This document shows, one piece after another, positions 42,330 through 51,379 of a DNA stretch of 51,450 nucleotides (the stretch's first letter is position 1; each line of letters begins with the position of its first letter). The stretch is taken from the NCBI GenBank assembly GCA_900546055.1, contig URBG01000006.1:1-51450 (forward strand), given 5' to 3'. The notes below the pieces were generated by a model. That model saw only the letters and a program-made list of their open reading frames with translations. It had not been told where the DNA came from and ran no database searches. Source of the stretch: an uncultured Mycoplasmatota bacterium. Lineage in GTDB: Bacteria > Bacillota_I > Bacilli_A > RF39 > UBA660. A program made the position numbers and the translations under genes.

Positions 42330-43544
42330 TTAACTTTCCCTTAATTCTTTAAGCTCTAATAGTTCACTTACTGTGACAAATTCATATCCTTCTTCCTTTA
42401 ATTTTTTAACAACGGCTTCTATAGCGTCGGCAGCATATTTATGATTGTCATGCATTAGAACGATACTTCCATCTTTGACATTTGGGATAACATTTTTAAT
42501 GATTTTATCTGTGTTTTTTACTTTCCAATCCGATGAGTCAACGTCCCATAAAACAAACGTTAGATCAGTATATTTTTTAAGCCTGTCACTATAGCCTCCA
42601 TAAGTTGGTCTAAATAATTTAGGGGTATATCCAGTTGCTTTCTTGACCTCTTCTTGAGTTTTGTTTAGTTCATCTTTGAATTCTTGTTCTGATAAGCGAT
42701 TTAACCATTTATGGCTATATGAGTGATTTCCTATTTCGTTCCCATTTTTTAACATTTTATTCAAAGTTTCATCGTAGAAGTCTACTTTGTTTCCAATAAC
42801 GAAAAATGTAGCGCAAGCATCGTATTTTTTTAAAGTGTCTAAAATGCTATCGGTATATTTACTTGGTCCATCATCAAATGTTAGAGCCACTATTTTATCT
42901 TCATCACTGATATTTCTTTTTTTAAGGTTAAAGTAGGTATCACTACCCTTAGATTTGTCAATATCTATTAAAAGTTTTAATGAGTTTAAAGGAATGTCAA
43001 GATATATCATTTCTTTATTAGTACTTTTAAGCTCAGTTGGATTGAAATAAATTGTTAAGTTTTCGTCATCGATGGTGAAATAATCATAACTGACGTTAGT
43101 TAAGAAATCCATATCAGCTTCTTGATATTTTTCAAGGAGTTCTTTTTTGATATCATAGTCTAAAACATCCAAGTCTTGAACAAGATCTTCCATAGTTAAA
43201 AATTTTTCAGTATTTTTATCATAGGTAAATGTTTTTATTTTATTTATTTTTTTTCCGGCATTTATTTCAGTATTTAAACTTATATTTATTACACTATCAT
43301 TTAGTTCTTTATAGGTATAAGAGATATTCAGTTCTGGTTTTTTAATGTCCTGATAATTATTTTTGAAGTTATTATATGTTTTATTAACATAAGCACTGAC
43401 GGCATCATCTAAAGCGCTTATATTGGTAACAGGATAATTGATAGAGACTAGGTTATCATCATTTTCAATGGTTGTTTTTATTTCTTTTTCGGTACAGCCA
43501 ACTGCAATAAAACAAAGTAAGAATATTATTATTTTTTTTGCCAT
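42330..43544 (-). CDS. Polysaccharide deacetylase lipoprotein (PdaC-like)
   Basis: 404 residues. Lipoprotein signal MAKKIIIFLLCFIAVGC with C17 as the lipidated residue. Residues about 30-200 form an N-terminal DUF4163/RsiV-like region (SINYPVTNISALDDAVSAYVNK... YLDIPLNSL), then a NodB deacetylase domain: TFDDGPSKYTDSIL (D224, D225), IGNHSYSHKWL (H274, H278), RPTYGG, VLWDVDSSDW and LMHDNHKY (H365). Zinc-dependent removal of acetyl groups from peptidoglycan sugars is expected, giving lysozyme resistance. Same domain order as PdaC of Bacillus. Confidence 0.9.
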   Translation of the reverse strand: MAKKIIIFLLCFIAVGCTEKEIKTTIENDDNLVSINYPVTNISALDDAVSAYVNKTYNNFKNNYQDIKKPELNISYTYKELNDSVINISLNTEINAGKKINKIKTFTYDKNTEKFLTMEDLVQDLDVLDYDIKKELLEKYQEADMDFLTNVSYDYFTIDDENLTIYFNPTELKSTNKEMIYLDIPLNSLKLLIDIDKSKGSDTYFNLKKRNISDEDKIVALTFDDGPSKYTDSILDTLKKYDACATFFVIGNKVDFYDETLNKMLKNGNEIGNHSYSHKWLNRLSEQEFKDELNKTQEEVKKATGYTPKLFRPTYGGYSDRLKKYTDLTFVLWDVDSSDWKVKNTDKIIKNVIPNVKDGSIVLMHDNHKYAADAIEAVVKKLKEEGYEFVTVSELLELKELRES

Positions 43545-43991
43545 AATTTCACCTAGCTAAGTATATGCTTGTTCACATTATTTATTCGGGTGCAAAAAAG
43601 CGAACATTTATATATATTCTTAAGTATAAATGCGCATAAGGTAATATTTATCCAAAATACTAAAAAATGGCTTTTTGAAAATCTTTGAAAAATGAAAAAA
43701 TAAAATTTTTAGCATTTTTGTTTTTTGGCAAAAATAACCATAACATGTGCTTTGACGTTGAAAAATAAGAGTAAAAACGATTTTTGTTAACTTGTGGTGG
43801 AAAATGTTTTTTATTAAAAAAACGAAAAATATAAAAAGTGTAAAGTTTTAAAAAAATATTTTTTTGATTTTTCCTTTAAAATAAAGGGTGGATAAAAGCA
43901 GATGAAAAAAAGTTGAGAAAAAGCGAACATTTTGTATTGACCTTTTTGGAAAATGGTGCAATAATGAAATTACGATATAGGAGGACTTGTT
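43545..43991. other. 447-bp intergenic region upstream of nrdD with a 15-bp direct repeat
   Basis: Very AT-rich, no gene seen. AAAAAGCGAACATTT occurs at 43595-43609 and 43918-43932. A promoter-like TTGACC (43937-43942), 17-base spacer, AATAAT (43960-43965) follows the second copy. I see no NrdR box matching the known consensus, so the repeats may be sites of another regulator. Confidence 0.55.
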
Positions 43992-46298
43992 ATGATTGAG
44001 ACAGAAGATAAGCTATCAACTTTAGTGGTAGTAAAAAGAAATGGTAAAAAAGTAGAATGGAATGGGACAAAGATTGCCGTTGCTATTAAAAAGGGATTTG
44101 ACAGTGTTAAAACTGAGGATGAGGAAGTTAAATACACTGAAAAAGATGTTAATAAAATTTATAATGCTGTGGAAAACAGAATTGTAAAAGAATTCGCTTC
44201 GCAAAATGTAGATAAAATTAAAATTGAACAAATTCAAGATTTAATTGAAGACGAATTAAAGAAAAAGGGATATGATGATGTTTATCAATCATTTTCTGAA
44301 TACCGTGAACGTAGAAATGCGTCTAGACAATTATTCTTTGGGGAGAAAAAGCAACATAAATTTTTAAAAGCAATTGAAAATTTAGGACTTAAATCTTCAT
44401 TAGAGGAAGACGCTAAAAGAGAAAATGCGAATGTCGATGGAAATACGGCTATGGGAACAATGTTACAATATGGTAGCACTGTTTCTAAGGAATTTGCAAA
44501 AGCATATTTGATGAAACCAAAATTTGCAGAGGCTCATGACAATGGTGATATTCATATTCACGATATGGATTTTATGCCAATGGGAACAACGACATGTTGT
44601 CAAATCGATTTGAAAAAGTTATTTACTGGTGGATTTTCTACAGGGCATGGCCATTTAAGAGAACCACAGGATATTATGAGCTATTCGGCTTTAGCAGCTA
44701 TTGCTATTCAATCAAATCAAAATGATCAACACGGCGGTCAAAGTATTCCAGCGTTTGATTATTATTTAGCGCCTGGAGTATTATGCACTTTTAAAAAACA
44801 ATTTAAACAAGCAATTTGTGATTATTTAGATTTTACGGAATTTGGTAATTTTATAAATATGGAAAGAATTGCAAAAGATATTGATAAATTAAAATCAATT
44901 GAATTTGATTTGAAAGATTTTTATCATTATGCTAAGGAGTCACAGGAAGTTGAACGTTTATTAAAGATGAGTTATGAAAAGGCTTTGGCAAAAACTGATA
45001 GAGCAACTTATCAAGCGATGGAAGCGTTTATTCACAATTTAAATACGATGCATTCTCGTGCGGGGGCACAAGTACCATTTTCATCAATTAACTTTGGAAC
45101 TGATACTTCGCCAGAGGGAAGAATGGTAATGCGTAATTATTTACTCGCAACTGATTCAGGTCTAGGGCATCATGAAACACCAATTTTCCCAATTTCAATC
45201 TTTAAAGTTAAGGAAGGGATTAATTATAATCCTGAAGATCCTAACTATGATTTATTTAAATTATCTTGTGAGGTTTCAGCTAAAAGATTGTTCCCTAATT
45301 TCTCATTTATAGATGCGCCATTTAACTTAACTACTTATAATCCTGATGATTATCGTACAGAAGTTGGTTATATGGGTTGTCGTACGAGAGTACTTACTGA
45401 TGTTACTGATGGTAATTCGATTACTCCTGGAAGAGGAAATTTATCATTTACTTCAATTAACTTACCACGTTTAGGAATTAAACATGGAGTAGTGACTGGA
45501 GAAACTGATTTGGAAAGTTTCTATGAAGAACTAGGAGAAATGATGGATCTAGTTAAGGATCAATTACTTGAAAGATTTGATATTCAGTGTTCAAGAAATT
45601 TATACAACTTTCCATTTTTATTAGGTCAAGGAGTATGGATTGACAGTGAGAAACTTAAACCAGGCGACAGATTAAGAAAAATTTTGAAACATGGCACTTT
45701 AACTATTGGCTTTATTGGTTTAGCTGAATGTTTAAAGGCACTTATTGGTAAACATCATGGTGAAAGTGAAGAGGCTCAAGAGCTTGGCCTTGAAATTATT
45801 GGTTTTATGCGCAAACGTATTGATGGTTACGCAGAAAAATATAATTTGAATTTTTCTTTAATCGCAACACCGGCTGAAGGGTTAGCTGGTAGATTTACAA
45901 ATATTGATAAGGCTATTTATGGTAAGATTAAAGGTGTTACGGATAGAGAGTATTATACTAATTCATTCCATATTCCAGTATATTACAATATATCAGTAGC
46001 AAAAAAATTAAAGTTGGAAGGTCCATATCATGCATTTACTAATGGAGGACATATTAGCTATGTTGAATTAGATGGTGATACAGCAATGAATGTCGAGGCC
46101 TTTGAAAAAATCGTTAGATTAATGCACGACAATGGAATAGGTTATGGAGCAATTAACCATCCAGTTGATAGAGATCCAGTGTGCGGATATACGGGTGTGA
46201 TTGGCGACGTTTGTCCAGGTTGCGGTCGTAAAGAGGGCGAAGGAGTCCCAATTGAAAGAGTTAAAAACGCTAGTTTGAATACTTGTGGTGGAAGATAG
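43992..46298 (+). CDS. nrdD: Anaerobic (class III) ribonucleoside-triphosphate reductase, lacking the glycyl-radical segment
   Basis: 768 residues. Makes deoxyribonucleotides under anoxia. N-terminal ATP-cone (VVVKRNGKKVEWNGTKIAVAIKKGF), then the reductase barrel with MPMGTTTCCQIDLKKLFTGGFSTGHG, ARAGAQVPFSSINFGTDTS-type strand, and TDGNSITPGRGNLSFTSINLPRLG. The tail has a zinc-knuckle remnant VCGYTG...VCPGCG (C731, C741, C744; the first Cys of the usual set of four is Asp728). It then ends GEGVPIERVKNASLNTCGGR without the R-[VI]-[CT]-G-Y radical motif that closes other NrdD proteins. That motif lies in the next gene. GGAGG upstream of the ATG. Confidence 0.95.
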   Translation: MIETEDKLSTLVVVKRNGKKVEWNGTKIAVAIKKGFDSVKTEDEEVKYTEKDVNKIYNAVENRIVKEFASQNVDKIKIEQIQDLIEDELKKKGYDDVYQSFSEYRERRNASRQLFFGEKKQHKFLKAIENLGLKSSLEEDAKRENANVDGNTAMGTMLQYGSTVSKEFAKAYLMKPKFAEAHDNGDIHIHDMDFMPMGTTTCCQIDLKKLFTGGFSTGHGHLREPQDIMSYSALAAIAIQSNQNDQHGGQSIPAFDYYLAPGVLCTFKKQFKQAICDYLDFTEFGNFINMERIAKDIDKLKSIEFDLKDFYHYAKESQEVERLLKMSYEKALAKTDRATYQAMEAFIHNLNTMHSRAGAQVPFSSINFGTDTSPEGRMVMRNYLLATDSGLGHHETPIFPISIFKVKEGINYNPEDPNYDLFKLSCEVSAKRLFPNFSFIDAPFNLTTYNPDDYRTEVGYMGCRTRVLTDVTDGNSITPGRGNLSFTSINLPRLGIKHGVVTGETDLESFYEELGEMMDLVKDQLLERFDIQCSRNLYNFPFLLGQGVWIDSEKLKPGDRLRKILKHGTLTIGFIGLAECLKALIGKHHGESEEAQELGLEIIGFMRKRIDGYAEKYNLNFSLIATPAEGLAGRFTNIDKAIYGKIKGVTDREYYTNSFHIPVYYNISVAKKLKLEGPYHAFTNGGHISYVELDGDTAMNVEAFEKIVRLMHDNGIGYGAINHPVDRDPVCGYTGVIGDVCPGCGRKEGEGVPIERVKNASLNTCGGR

Positions 46299-46312
46299 AA
46301 GGAGGAAACATT

Positions 46313-46474
46313 ATGAAAGCAGATGAAAAGAAAGTAGGAGAAGGAGTTAACTTCGAAAGAATTAGAAGAATTACAGGTTATCTTGTAGGAACAACAGACA
46401 GATTTAATAATGGTAAAAAAGCTGAAGAACGTGATAGAGTTAAACACGATGCTGGCAAAATCGCTTCTAATTAA
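46313..46474 (+). CDS. Stand-alone glycyl-radical segment of NrdD
   Basis: 53 residues. FERIRRITGYLVGTTDRFNNGKKAEERDRVKH aligns with the extreme C-terminus of known NrdD (E. coli ends RRVCGYLGS...FNAGKQEEVKRRVKH). Gly22 in RRITGY is the predicted radical glycine. AAGGAGG (46299-46305) and its own ATG lie 14 bases after the nrdD stop; nrdG follows 3 bases after its stop. Its start, VGEGVNFERI, repeats the last homologous part of nrdD (EGEGVPIERV), so the split seems to have left an overlap. It should dock on NrdD and be activated by NrdG, similar in principle to the spare glycyl-radical unit of pyruvate formate-lyase. Confidence 0.85.
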   Translation: MKADEKKVGEGVNFERIRRITGYLVGTTDRFNNGKKAEERDRVKHDAGKIASN

Positions 46475-46477
46475 TTT

Positions 46478-47029
46478 ATGAAAATGCGTTTAGCGAGTGA
46501 TCTTCAACCTGATAGTATTGTCGATGGTGAAGGCATAAGAACAGTTATTTGGACTCAAGGATGTAGTCATAATTGTCCAGGTTGCCATAATCCTGGAACT
46601 CATGATTTTAAAGGCGGGTTTGAAGTAGATACTAAAGAGGTTATTGACGAATTAGATAAATTGGAAGGGCAGCAAGGAATTACGTTTTCTGGTGGTGACC
46701 CATTATTTCAGGTAGAGGCTTGTACAGAAATTGCCAAACATGCTAAAAAACTAGGACTGAATGTTTGGTGTTATACAGGTTTTAGATATGAAGATTTGAT
46801 TAGAATATCTAAAAATGTGGAATTTTTAAAACATGTTGATGTTTTAGTTGATGGTAAATTTATACAAGAAGAAAAAAGTTTGAATTTAGATTTTCGTGGT
46901 TCAAAGAATCAAAGAATTATCGATGTACCATTAAGTTTAGAAAGTGGGCAAGTTGTTTTAATTCCTAAGTATATTGGGGAAAGAATGGTCACTGTTAAAG
47001 CTATTAAACCAAAACACGTTTATGTGTAA
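46478..47029 (+). CDS. nrdG: Anaerobic ribonucleotide reductase activating protein (radical SAM)
   Basis: 183 residues. Uses S-adenosylmethionine and a 4Fe-4S cluster to create the glycyl radical. Cluster motif QGCSHNCPGCHNP (C-x3-C-x2-C), SGGDPL glycine-rich turn, LNVWCYTGFRYEDL. Third gene of nrdD - radical segment - nrdG. No clear ribosome binding site of its own, consistent with coupling to the small gene. Confidence 0.95.
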   Translation: MKMRLASDLQPDSIVDGEGIRTVIWTQGCSHNCPGCHNPGTHDFKGGFEVDTKEVIDELDKLEGQQGITFSGGDPLFQVEACTEIAKHAKKLGLNVWCYTGFRYEDLIRISKNVEFLKHVDVLVDGKFIQEEKSLNLDFRGSKNQRIIDVPLSLESGQVVLIPKYIGERMVTVKAIKPKHVYV

Positions 47030-47054
47030 TATTAAATATGACAATTAATAGAAG

Positions 47055-47091
47055 TCACTTTTTACTTGAATAAAGTAAGAGTGATTTTTTT
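47055..47091 (+). terminator. Terminator of the nrd operon
   Basis: TCACT + TTACTT pair with AAGTAA + AGTGA around a GAATA-type loop, then T7. Confidence 0.7.
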
Positions 47092-47196
47092 GTATTTATG
47101 CATATTTCGACAAATATATCTAATTTCTTTATTAAACCTTAAAATACAATTGAATTCTTTATTGATATTCGCTATAATTAATCATAGGTGAAACGT

Positions 47197-49641
47197 ATGA
47201 GAAATAAAAAAGGCTTTACACTAACGGAAATCCTTGGTGTTTTAGTAATTATGGGGTTATTACTTTTGATTATTGTTCCAACGACTTTGAATAAAGTTAG
47301 AACAAGTGAGAACGATGTGAAACAAAGTCAAAATAAAATGATTGAGGAGTCAACTTCTATCTACATGGATAAAGATAAAGAACAATATCCTAATGTAAGG
47401 GGGAATAATTATTGTATTCCTGTGGAAAAAATGATAGAAAATGGGACTATTTCTGATGATTTAAAAGATGCGACATCAAAAGATCCTAACATCAAGAAAA
47501 AAATAGTTAAGGTAATAATAAATGAACAAGGGAATCGTGAATTTGAAATAGTTGGTTCTTGTAAGGAAGTAGAATATAAACATATTACCTTTTCAATAGG
47601 TCCTAAACCTAATTCACAGTGGACAACTAGTAAGTATGTGACAATAACATATCCGAATATGGGAGAAGGTTATGTTAATAAATATAGTGTAGATAATGGT
47701 AAAACATGGAAGGTAGTTGTTGGAAGCACTAAGAAAACTGAGGATTATTTATCTGATGGTAAAGTTATGGCACGAATAGAAGGGCCAACTACAGTTAAGG
47801 ATGAGTATCCAGTTAAAAAGATTGATAGAGCAGCACCAACGATTACTAATGTTACGGGTAATCCGACAGCATGGACAAAGGGGAATGCTACATTAACAGT
47901 TAATGGAGCTAAAGACATAGGCTCTGGTTTAAATGCCACAGCTTATAGCTTCGATAATGGAGCGACATGGCAAGCAAGTAATCAAAAAACTTATACAGCA
48001 AATATGAATAATATTATAATTAAGGTAAGAGATGCAGTTGGTAATACTTATACTAATCCAGCAATTAATATAACTAAGATAGATAAAACGGTACCAACTG
48101 TAAGCTTAAATCCAAGTGCATGGGCGTCATATGTCAGCGGAGGTAAAGCCGTGACGGTAACATTAGCTGATGCTCATAGTGGATTGAAAGCTAGTCAACC
48201 AATTTATTATGCTTGGACAACTTCAAATACAGCAGTACCAACTTCATGGGCAAATGTAGTAAGTACAAATGCGGCAGGAGCTAAAACAGCTAGTGTAACA
48301 GTACCGGCGACATCATCTGCTTCATTAACCGGAACGTATTACTTATGGATTAAAGCTGGAACTTTGGCAGATTTAAGTGGCAATGTTTCGGCAAAGGCAA
48401 CAAGCGGGGCTTTTAAGTTTGATAATAATAATCCAATTATAAGTAATCTAACTGCTAGTAAAACGACTAATAGTATAACAGCGGTAGCGACAGCTTCGGC
48501 TACTTCGGGAATAAGTAAGTATGAATTTAGTAAGGATAATGGAGCTACTTGGGTAAGCAGTGGAACGAATAAAACTTATACGTTCACGGGTTTAACTCAT
48601 AATACAACTTATCCTATAAAAGTAAGAGTAACAAGTGGTGTCGGGAAACAAGCTTTATCCGCAACTACTAATGTTACAACAAATAGAATTGATCCTCCAA
48701 CATATGTGGTGTCACCAGGGGGTAATTTATATACTCAAAGTAAAGAAGTAACAGTAACTGCTCATTGTACGACTTGTACAAATGAATATAGTATAGACAA
48801 TGGAAAGACATGGGTAGTATTTCCAAGTACGGTATTTAAAATCAAATATATATCAAATAATGTTTTAATGGCAAGGAGTAAGGACGGAACGAATACGGTA
48901 AGCAGTACATGTACTATTACTAATATAGATCAAACAAATCCAGGATTTGTAAAAGTAAATGCTAGTTCAAAAGTTCCAGGGGGCTATTTGCCATGTGATG
49001 GTAGAGCAGTGTCAAGGACAACATACGCTAATTTATTTAAAGCGATTGGAACAACTTATGGGGCCGGTGATGGAAGTACGACTTTCAATTTACCTGATTT
49101 CCAAGGCCGAATTCCAATCGGAAAAAGTAGTAAATATGCACTAGGAAGTAAGGGCGGCAGTACGGATACAACATTGGCTACTGCTAATCTTCCAGCGCAT
49201 ACGCATACAGCTATTGCTAAAGGAACGGTGTCAAGTACATTTACTGGAAGCAGTGCAGCAACAGTTTCAGGTGGAGCACATACCCATACATTTAGCGGAA
49301 CGACTTCAAGTAATGGGAATCATAGTCATACAACATATCATAAAGGGTATTATTGGATTAATAGAGGAACAGGTGGCGAATGGAAATATTTGGCATACTG
49401 GGAACAAATAGCTTCAGATCCTGAAAGGGAATTTGGTAGAACGACCAGTAATGGGGCTCATACGCATACGTTTAGTGGAACTACTTCTTCCAATGGTGCG
49501 CATACTCATACGGTTACACCAAAAGGATCAATATCTAATACTTTTACAGGTACTAGTGCGACAACAAGTTCAGTAGGTAGTGGAACTTCATTTACAAATA
49601 TGCAACCATATTCAGTAATTGATTATGTTATTAAATATTAG
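47197..49641 (+). CDS. Pseudopilin-anchored Ig-repeat protein with phage tail-collar/needle tip
   Basis: 814 residues. N-terminus MRNKKGFTLTEILGVLVIMGLLLLIIVP is a textbook type IV prepilin signal (cleavage G6-F7, Glu at mature position 5, then the hydrophobic helix). Residues about 125-590 hold several Ig-like or SIDNGKTW-type repeats (YSVDNGKTWKVV, YSFDNGATWQAS, FSKDNGATWVSS, YSIDNGKTWVVF). From about 590: tail-collar domain VPGGYLPCDGRAVSRTTYANLF, GDGSTTFNLPDFQGRIPIGK, NLPAHTHT, a His-rich needle with five H-x-H motifs, and the closing NMQPYSVIDYVIKY. A minor pilin carrying a phage-fibre-like tip, probably an adhesin. The start at ATG 47197 follows AGGTGA; GTG 47188 is inside that site. 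First of three collar genes. Confidence 0.85.
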   Translation: MRNKKGFTLTEILGVLVIMGLLLLIIVPTTLNKVRTSENDVKQSQNKMIEESTSIYMDKDKEQYPNVRGNNYCIPVEKMIENGTISDDLKDATSKDPNIKKKIVKVIINEQGNREFEIVGSCKEVEYKHITFSIGPKPNSQWTTSKYVTITYPNMGEGYVNKYSVDNGKTWKVVVGSTKKTEDYLSDGKVMARIEGPTTVKDEYPVKKIDRAAPTITNVTGNPTAWTKGNATLTVNGAKDIGSGLNATAYSFDNGATWQASNQKTYTANMNNIIIKVRDAVGNTYTNPAINITKIDKTVPTVSLNPSAWASYVSGGKAVTVTLADAHSGLKASQPIYYAWTTSNTAVPTSWANVVSTNAAGAKTASVTVPATSSASLTGTYYLWIKAGTLADLSGNVSAKATSGAFKFDNNNPIISNLTASKTTNSITAVATASATSGISKYEFSKDNGATWVSSGTNKTYTFTGLTHNTTYPIKVRVTSGVGKQALSATTNVTTNRIDPPTYVVSPGGNLYTQSKEVTVTAHCTTCTNEYSIDNGKTWVVFPSTVFKIKYISNNVLMARSKDGTNTVSSTCTITNIDQTNPGFVKVNASSKVPGGYLPCDGRAVSRTTYANLFKAIGTTYGAGDGSTTFNLPDFQGRIPIGKSSKYALGSKGGSTDTTLATANLPAHTHTAIAKGTVSSTFTGSSAATVSGGAHTHTFSGTTSSNGNHSHTTYHKGYYWINRGTGGEWKYLAYWEQIASDPEREFGRTTSNGAHTHTFSGTTSSNGAHTHTVTPKGSISNTFTGTSATTSSVGSGTSFTNMQPYSVIDYVIKY

Positions 49642-49677
49642 CAAATAATAAAATATTTTGTGGAAAGAGGAAAAAAT

Positions 49678-50508
49678 ATGAAATCAAAATTTATTTCTCT
49701 TGGTAGTGGATTCTTTATTGCAGTTGTTTTAATTGGAATAATGAGTTTTTCCTTAGAAAAAGGTGAGGCCGAGATTGTGGTTGGTGAAGTTATAGAACAA
49801 CCATCCGGTTTTATTGGCATTTACTCAGGAACAACGATACCGAGTGGTTATTTGCTCTGTGATGGAAGAGCGGTGTCAAGAACAACATATGCTAATTTAT
49901 TTAAAGCGATTGGAACAACTTATGGAGCGGGAGACGGAAGTACCACTTTTAATCTTCCTAATTTGTCAGAAAAAGTTCCAATCGGGAAAAGTGGGAGTTA
50001 TGCACTAGGAAGTACAGGTGGAAATGCGGCTACAACTTTGACAACAGCTAATCTTCCAGCGCATACGCATACGGTGACACCAAAAGGAACAATAGCCAGT
50101 ACTTTTACTGGAACTAATGCGACAACAAGTTCAAATGGAGCACATACTCAAACGTATAGTGGAACGACTTCAAGCAGTGGTAATCATAGTCATACGACAT
50201 ATCATCAAGGTTATTATACTTTTCAACGTGACAATAGTCCGGGTGAAATTTATAATATTGCTTATTATAAAGAAATAGATTCAGACCCTCAAAAGAAATT
50301 TGGTAGGACAAGCACTAATGGAGCGCATACTCATACATTTAGTGGAACGACAGCGTCATCTGGAGCCCATACCCATACAGCGACTGCTAAGGGAACGGTA
50401 TCAAGTACATTTACCGGAAGCAGCGCGACAACTAGTTCAGTGGGGAGTGGGACATCTGTAACTAATATGCAACCATATATTTCAGTAAATTATGTTATAA
50501 AATATTAA
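49678..50508 (+). CDS. Secreted tail-collar/needle protein, paralogue 2
   Basis: 276 residues. Signal-peptide-like start MKSKFISLGSGFFIAVVLIG ending near SLEKGEA, a short linker, then almost only the collar module: IPSGYLLCDGRAVSRTTYANLFKAIG, GDGSTTFNLPNLSEKVPIGKS, NLPAHTHT, needle, NMQPYISVNYVIKY. One of the H-x-H motifs has decayed to HTQ (GAHTQTYSG). The collar region is nearly identical to that of the gene upstream, even in DNA, while the needle tips differ. No pilin signal. 36 bases after the previous gene, likely the same operon. Confidence 0.8.
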   Translation: MKSKFISLGSGFFIAVVLIGIMSFSLEKGEAEIVVGEVIEQPSGFIGIYSGTTIPSGYLLCDGRAVSRTTYANLFKAIGTTYGAGDGSTTFNLPNLSEKVPIGKSGSYALGSTGGNAATTLTTANLPAHTHTVTPKGTIASTFTGTNATTSSNGAHTQTYSGTTSSSGNHSHTTYHQGYYTFQRDNSPGEIYNIAYYKEIDSDPQKKFGRTSTNGAHTHTFSGTTASSGAHTHTATAKGTVSSTFTGSSATTSSVGSGTSVTNMQPYISVNYVIKY

Positions 50509-50531
50509 ATACATAGAAAGTAGGTAATTAT

Positions 50532-51359
50532 ATGAAGGTAAATGTAAGCTTTCTTATCACTGGTTTTCTGATACCAATATTTCTGTTTGGAATATTTGGC
50601 TTATCGATGCAAAAAGGATCAGCTGATACTGCAAAAACAGTTGGATCTTTTGATGTTGCTGGGACAATTGAGAGTTATTCAGGTTCAGTAATACCAAGCG
50701 GCTATTTACTTTGTGATGGAAGAGCTGTGTCGAGAACGACATATGCAACTCTTTTTCAGGCAATAGGTACTACTTATGGAGCGGGAGATGGAAGTACTAC
50801 CTTTAATTTACCTAATTTATCAGAGCGAGTCCCAGTGGGTAAAAGTAGTAAGTATGTTTTAGGAAGTAAAGGGGGAAGTGCTACTAATACACTAACAGTA
50901 GCAAATCTTCCTGCTCATTTTCATACATTGTCTGCTAAGGGAACAGTATCAAGTGTATTTACTGGAAGCAGTGTTACTACTAGTTCAAATGGTTCTCATA
51001 CTCACACATATAGTGGAACAACATCATCGGCTGGTAGTCATAGTCATACGACATACCATAGAGGATATTATAATATGAATCGTACATGGGAAGGTGACTC
51101 ATTTAAAATGTCTTATTATGAGAAAATGACTGAAGATGCTGAAGAAAAATTTGGCTATACCGATACTACTGGAGCCCATACGCATACGTATAGTGGAACA
51201 ACATCATCTAGTGGAGGTCATACTCATACATTGTCTGCTAAGGGAACGGTATCAAGCACATTTACTGGAAGTAGCGTTACTACTAGTTCAACAGGTAGTG
51301 GAACATCATTTTCAAATATGCAACCTTATGTGGTTATGAACTATATAATTAAGTATTAA
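50532..51359 (+). CDS. Secreted tail-collar/needle protein, paralogue 3
   Basis: 275 residues. Start MKVNVSFLITGFLIPIFLFG...MQKGSADT is a signal peptide or anchor like that of paralogue 2, then the same collar (IPSGYLLCDGRAVSRTTYATLFQAIG, TFNLPNLSERVPVGK, NLPAHFHT), a His-rich needle with five H-x-H motifs and the end NMQPYVVMNYIIKY. The tip stretch between the two halves of the needle (HRGYYNMNRTWEGDSFKMSYYEK) is the part that varies most among the three proteins. 23 bases after paralogue 2. Confidence 0.8.
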   Translation: MKVNVSFLITGFLIPIFLFGIFGLSMQKGSADTAKTVGSFDVAGTIESYSGSVIPSGYLLCDGRAVSRTTYATLFQAIGTTYGAGDGSTTFNLPNLSERVPVGKSSKYVLGSKGGSATNTLTVANLPAHFHTLSAKGTVSSVFTGSSVTTSSNGSHTHTYSGTTSSAGSHSHTTYHRGYYNMNRTWEGDSFKMSYYEKMTEDAEEKFGYTDTTGAHTHTYSGTTSSSGGHTHTLSAKGTVSSTFTGSSVTTSSTGSGTSFSNMQPYVVMNYIIKY

Positions 51360-51379
51360 TAAAAATTAAATACCCACCC

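Noticed and set aside
43561..43991. SOS boxes upstream of nrdD from the GCGAACATTT sequence
   Set aside because: Only the left half of the LexA motif is present; no GTTCG half follows at the right distance.
43992..46298. VCGYTG at residues 730-735 of NrdD as the glycyl-radical motif
   Set aside because: It is followed by VCPGCG and aligns with the zinc-binding CGFTG...CPKCG of other NrdD proteins; the radical motif normally lies further on and is found in the next gene.
47197..51359. CRISPR or satellite array suggested by the short repeats coding for AHTHTFSGTTSS
   Set aside because: The repeats are in frame, protein-level and irregular in spacing; no spacer structure exists. No CRISPR array was seen anywhere in the window.
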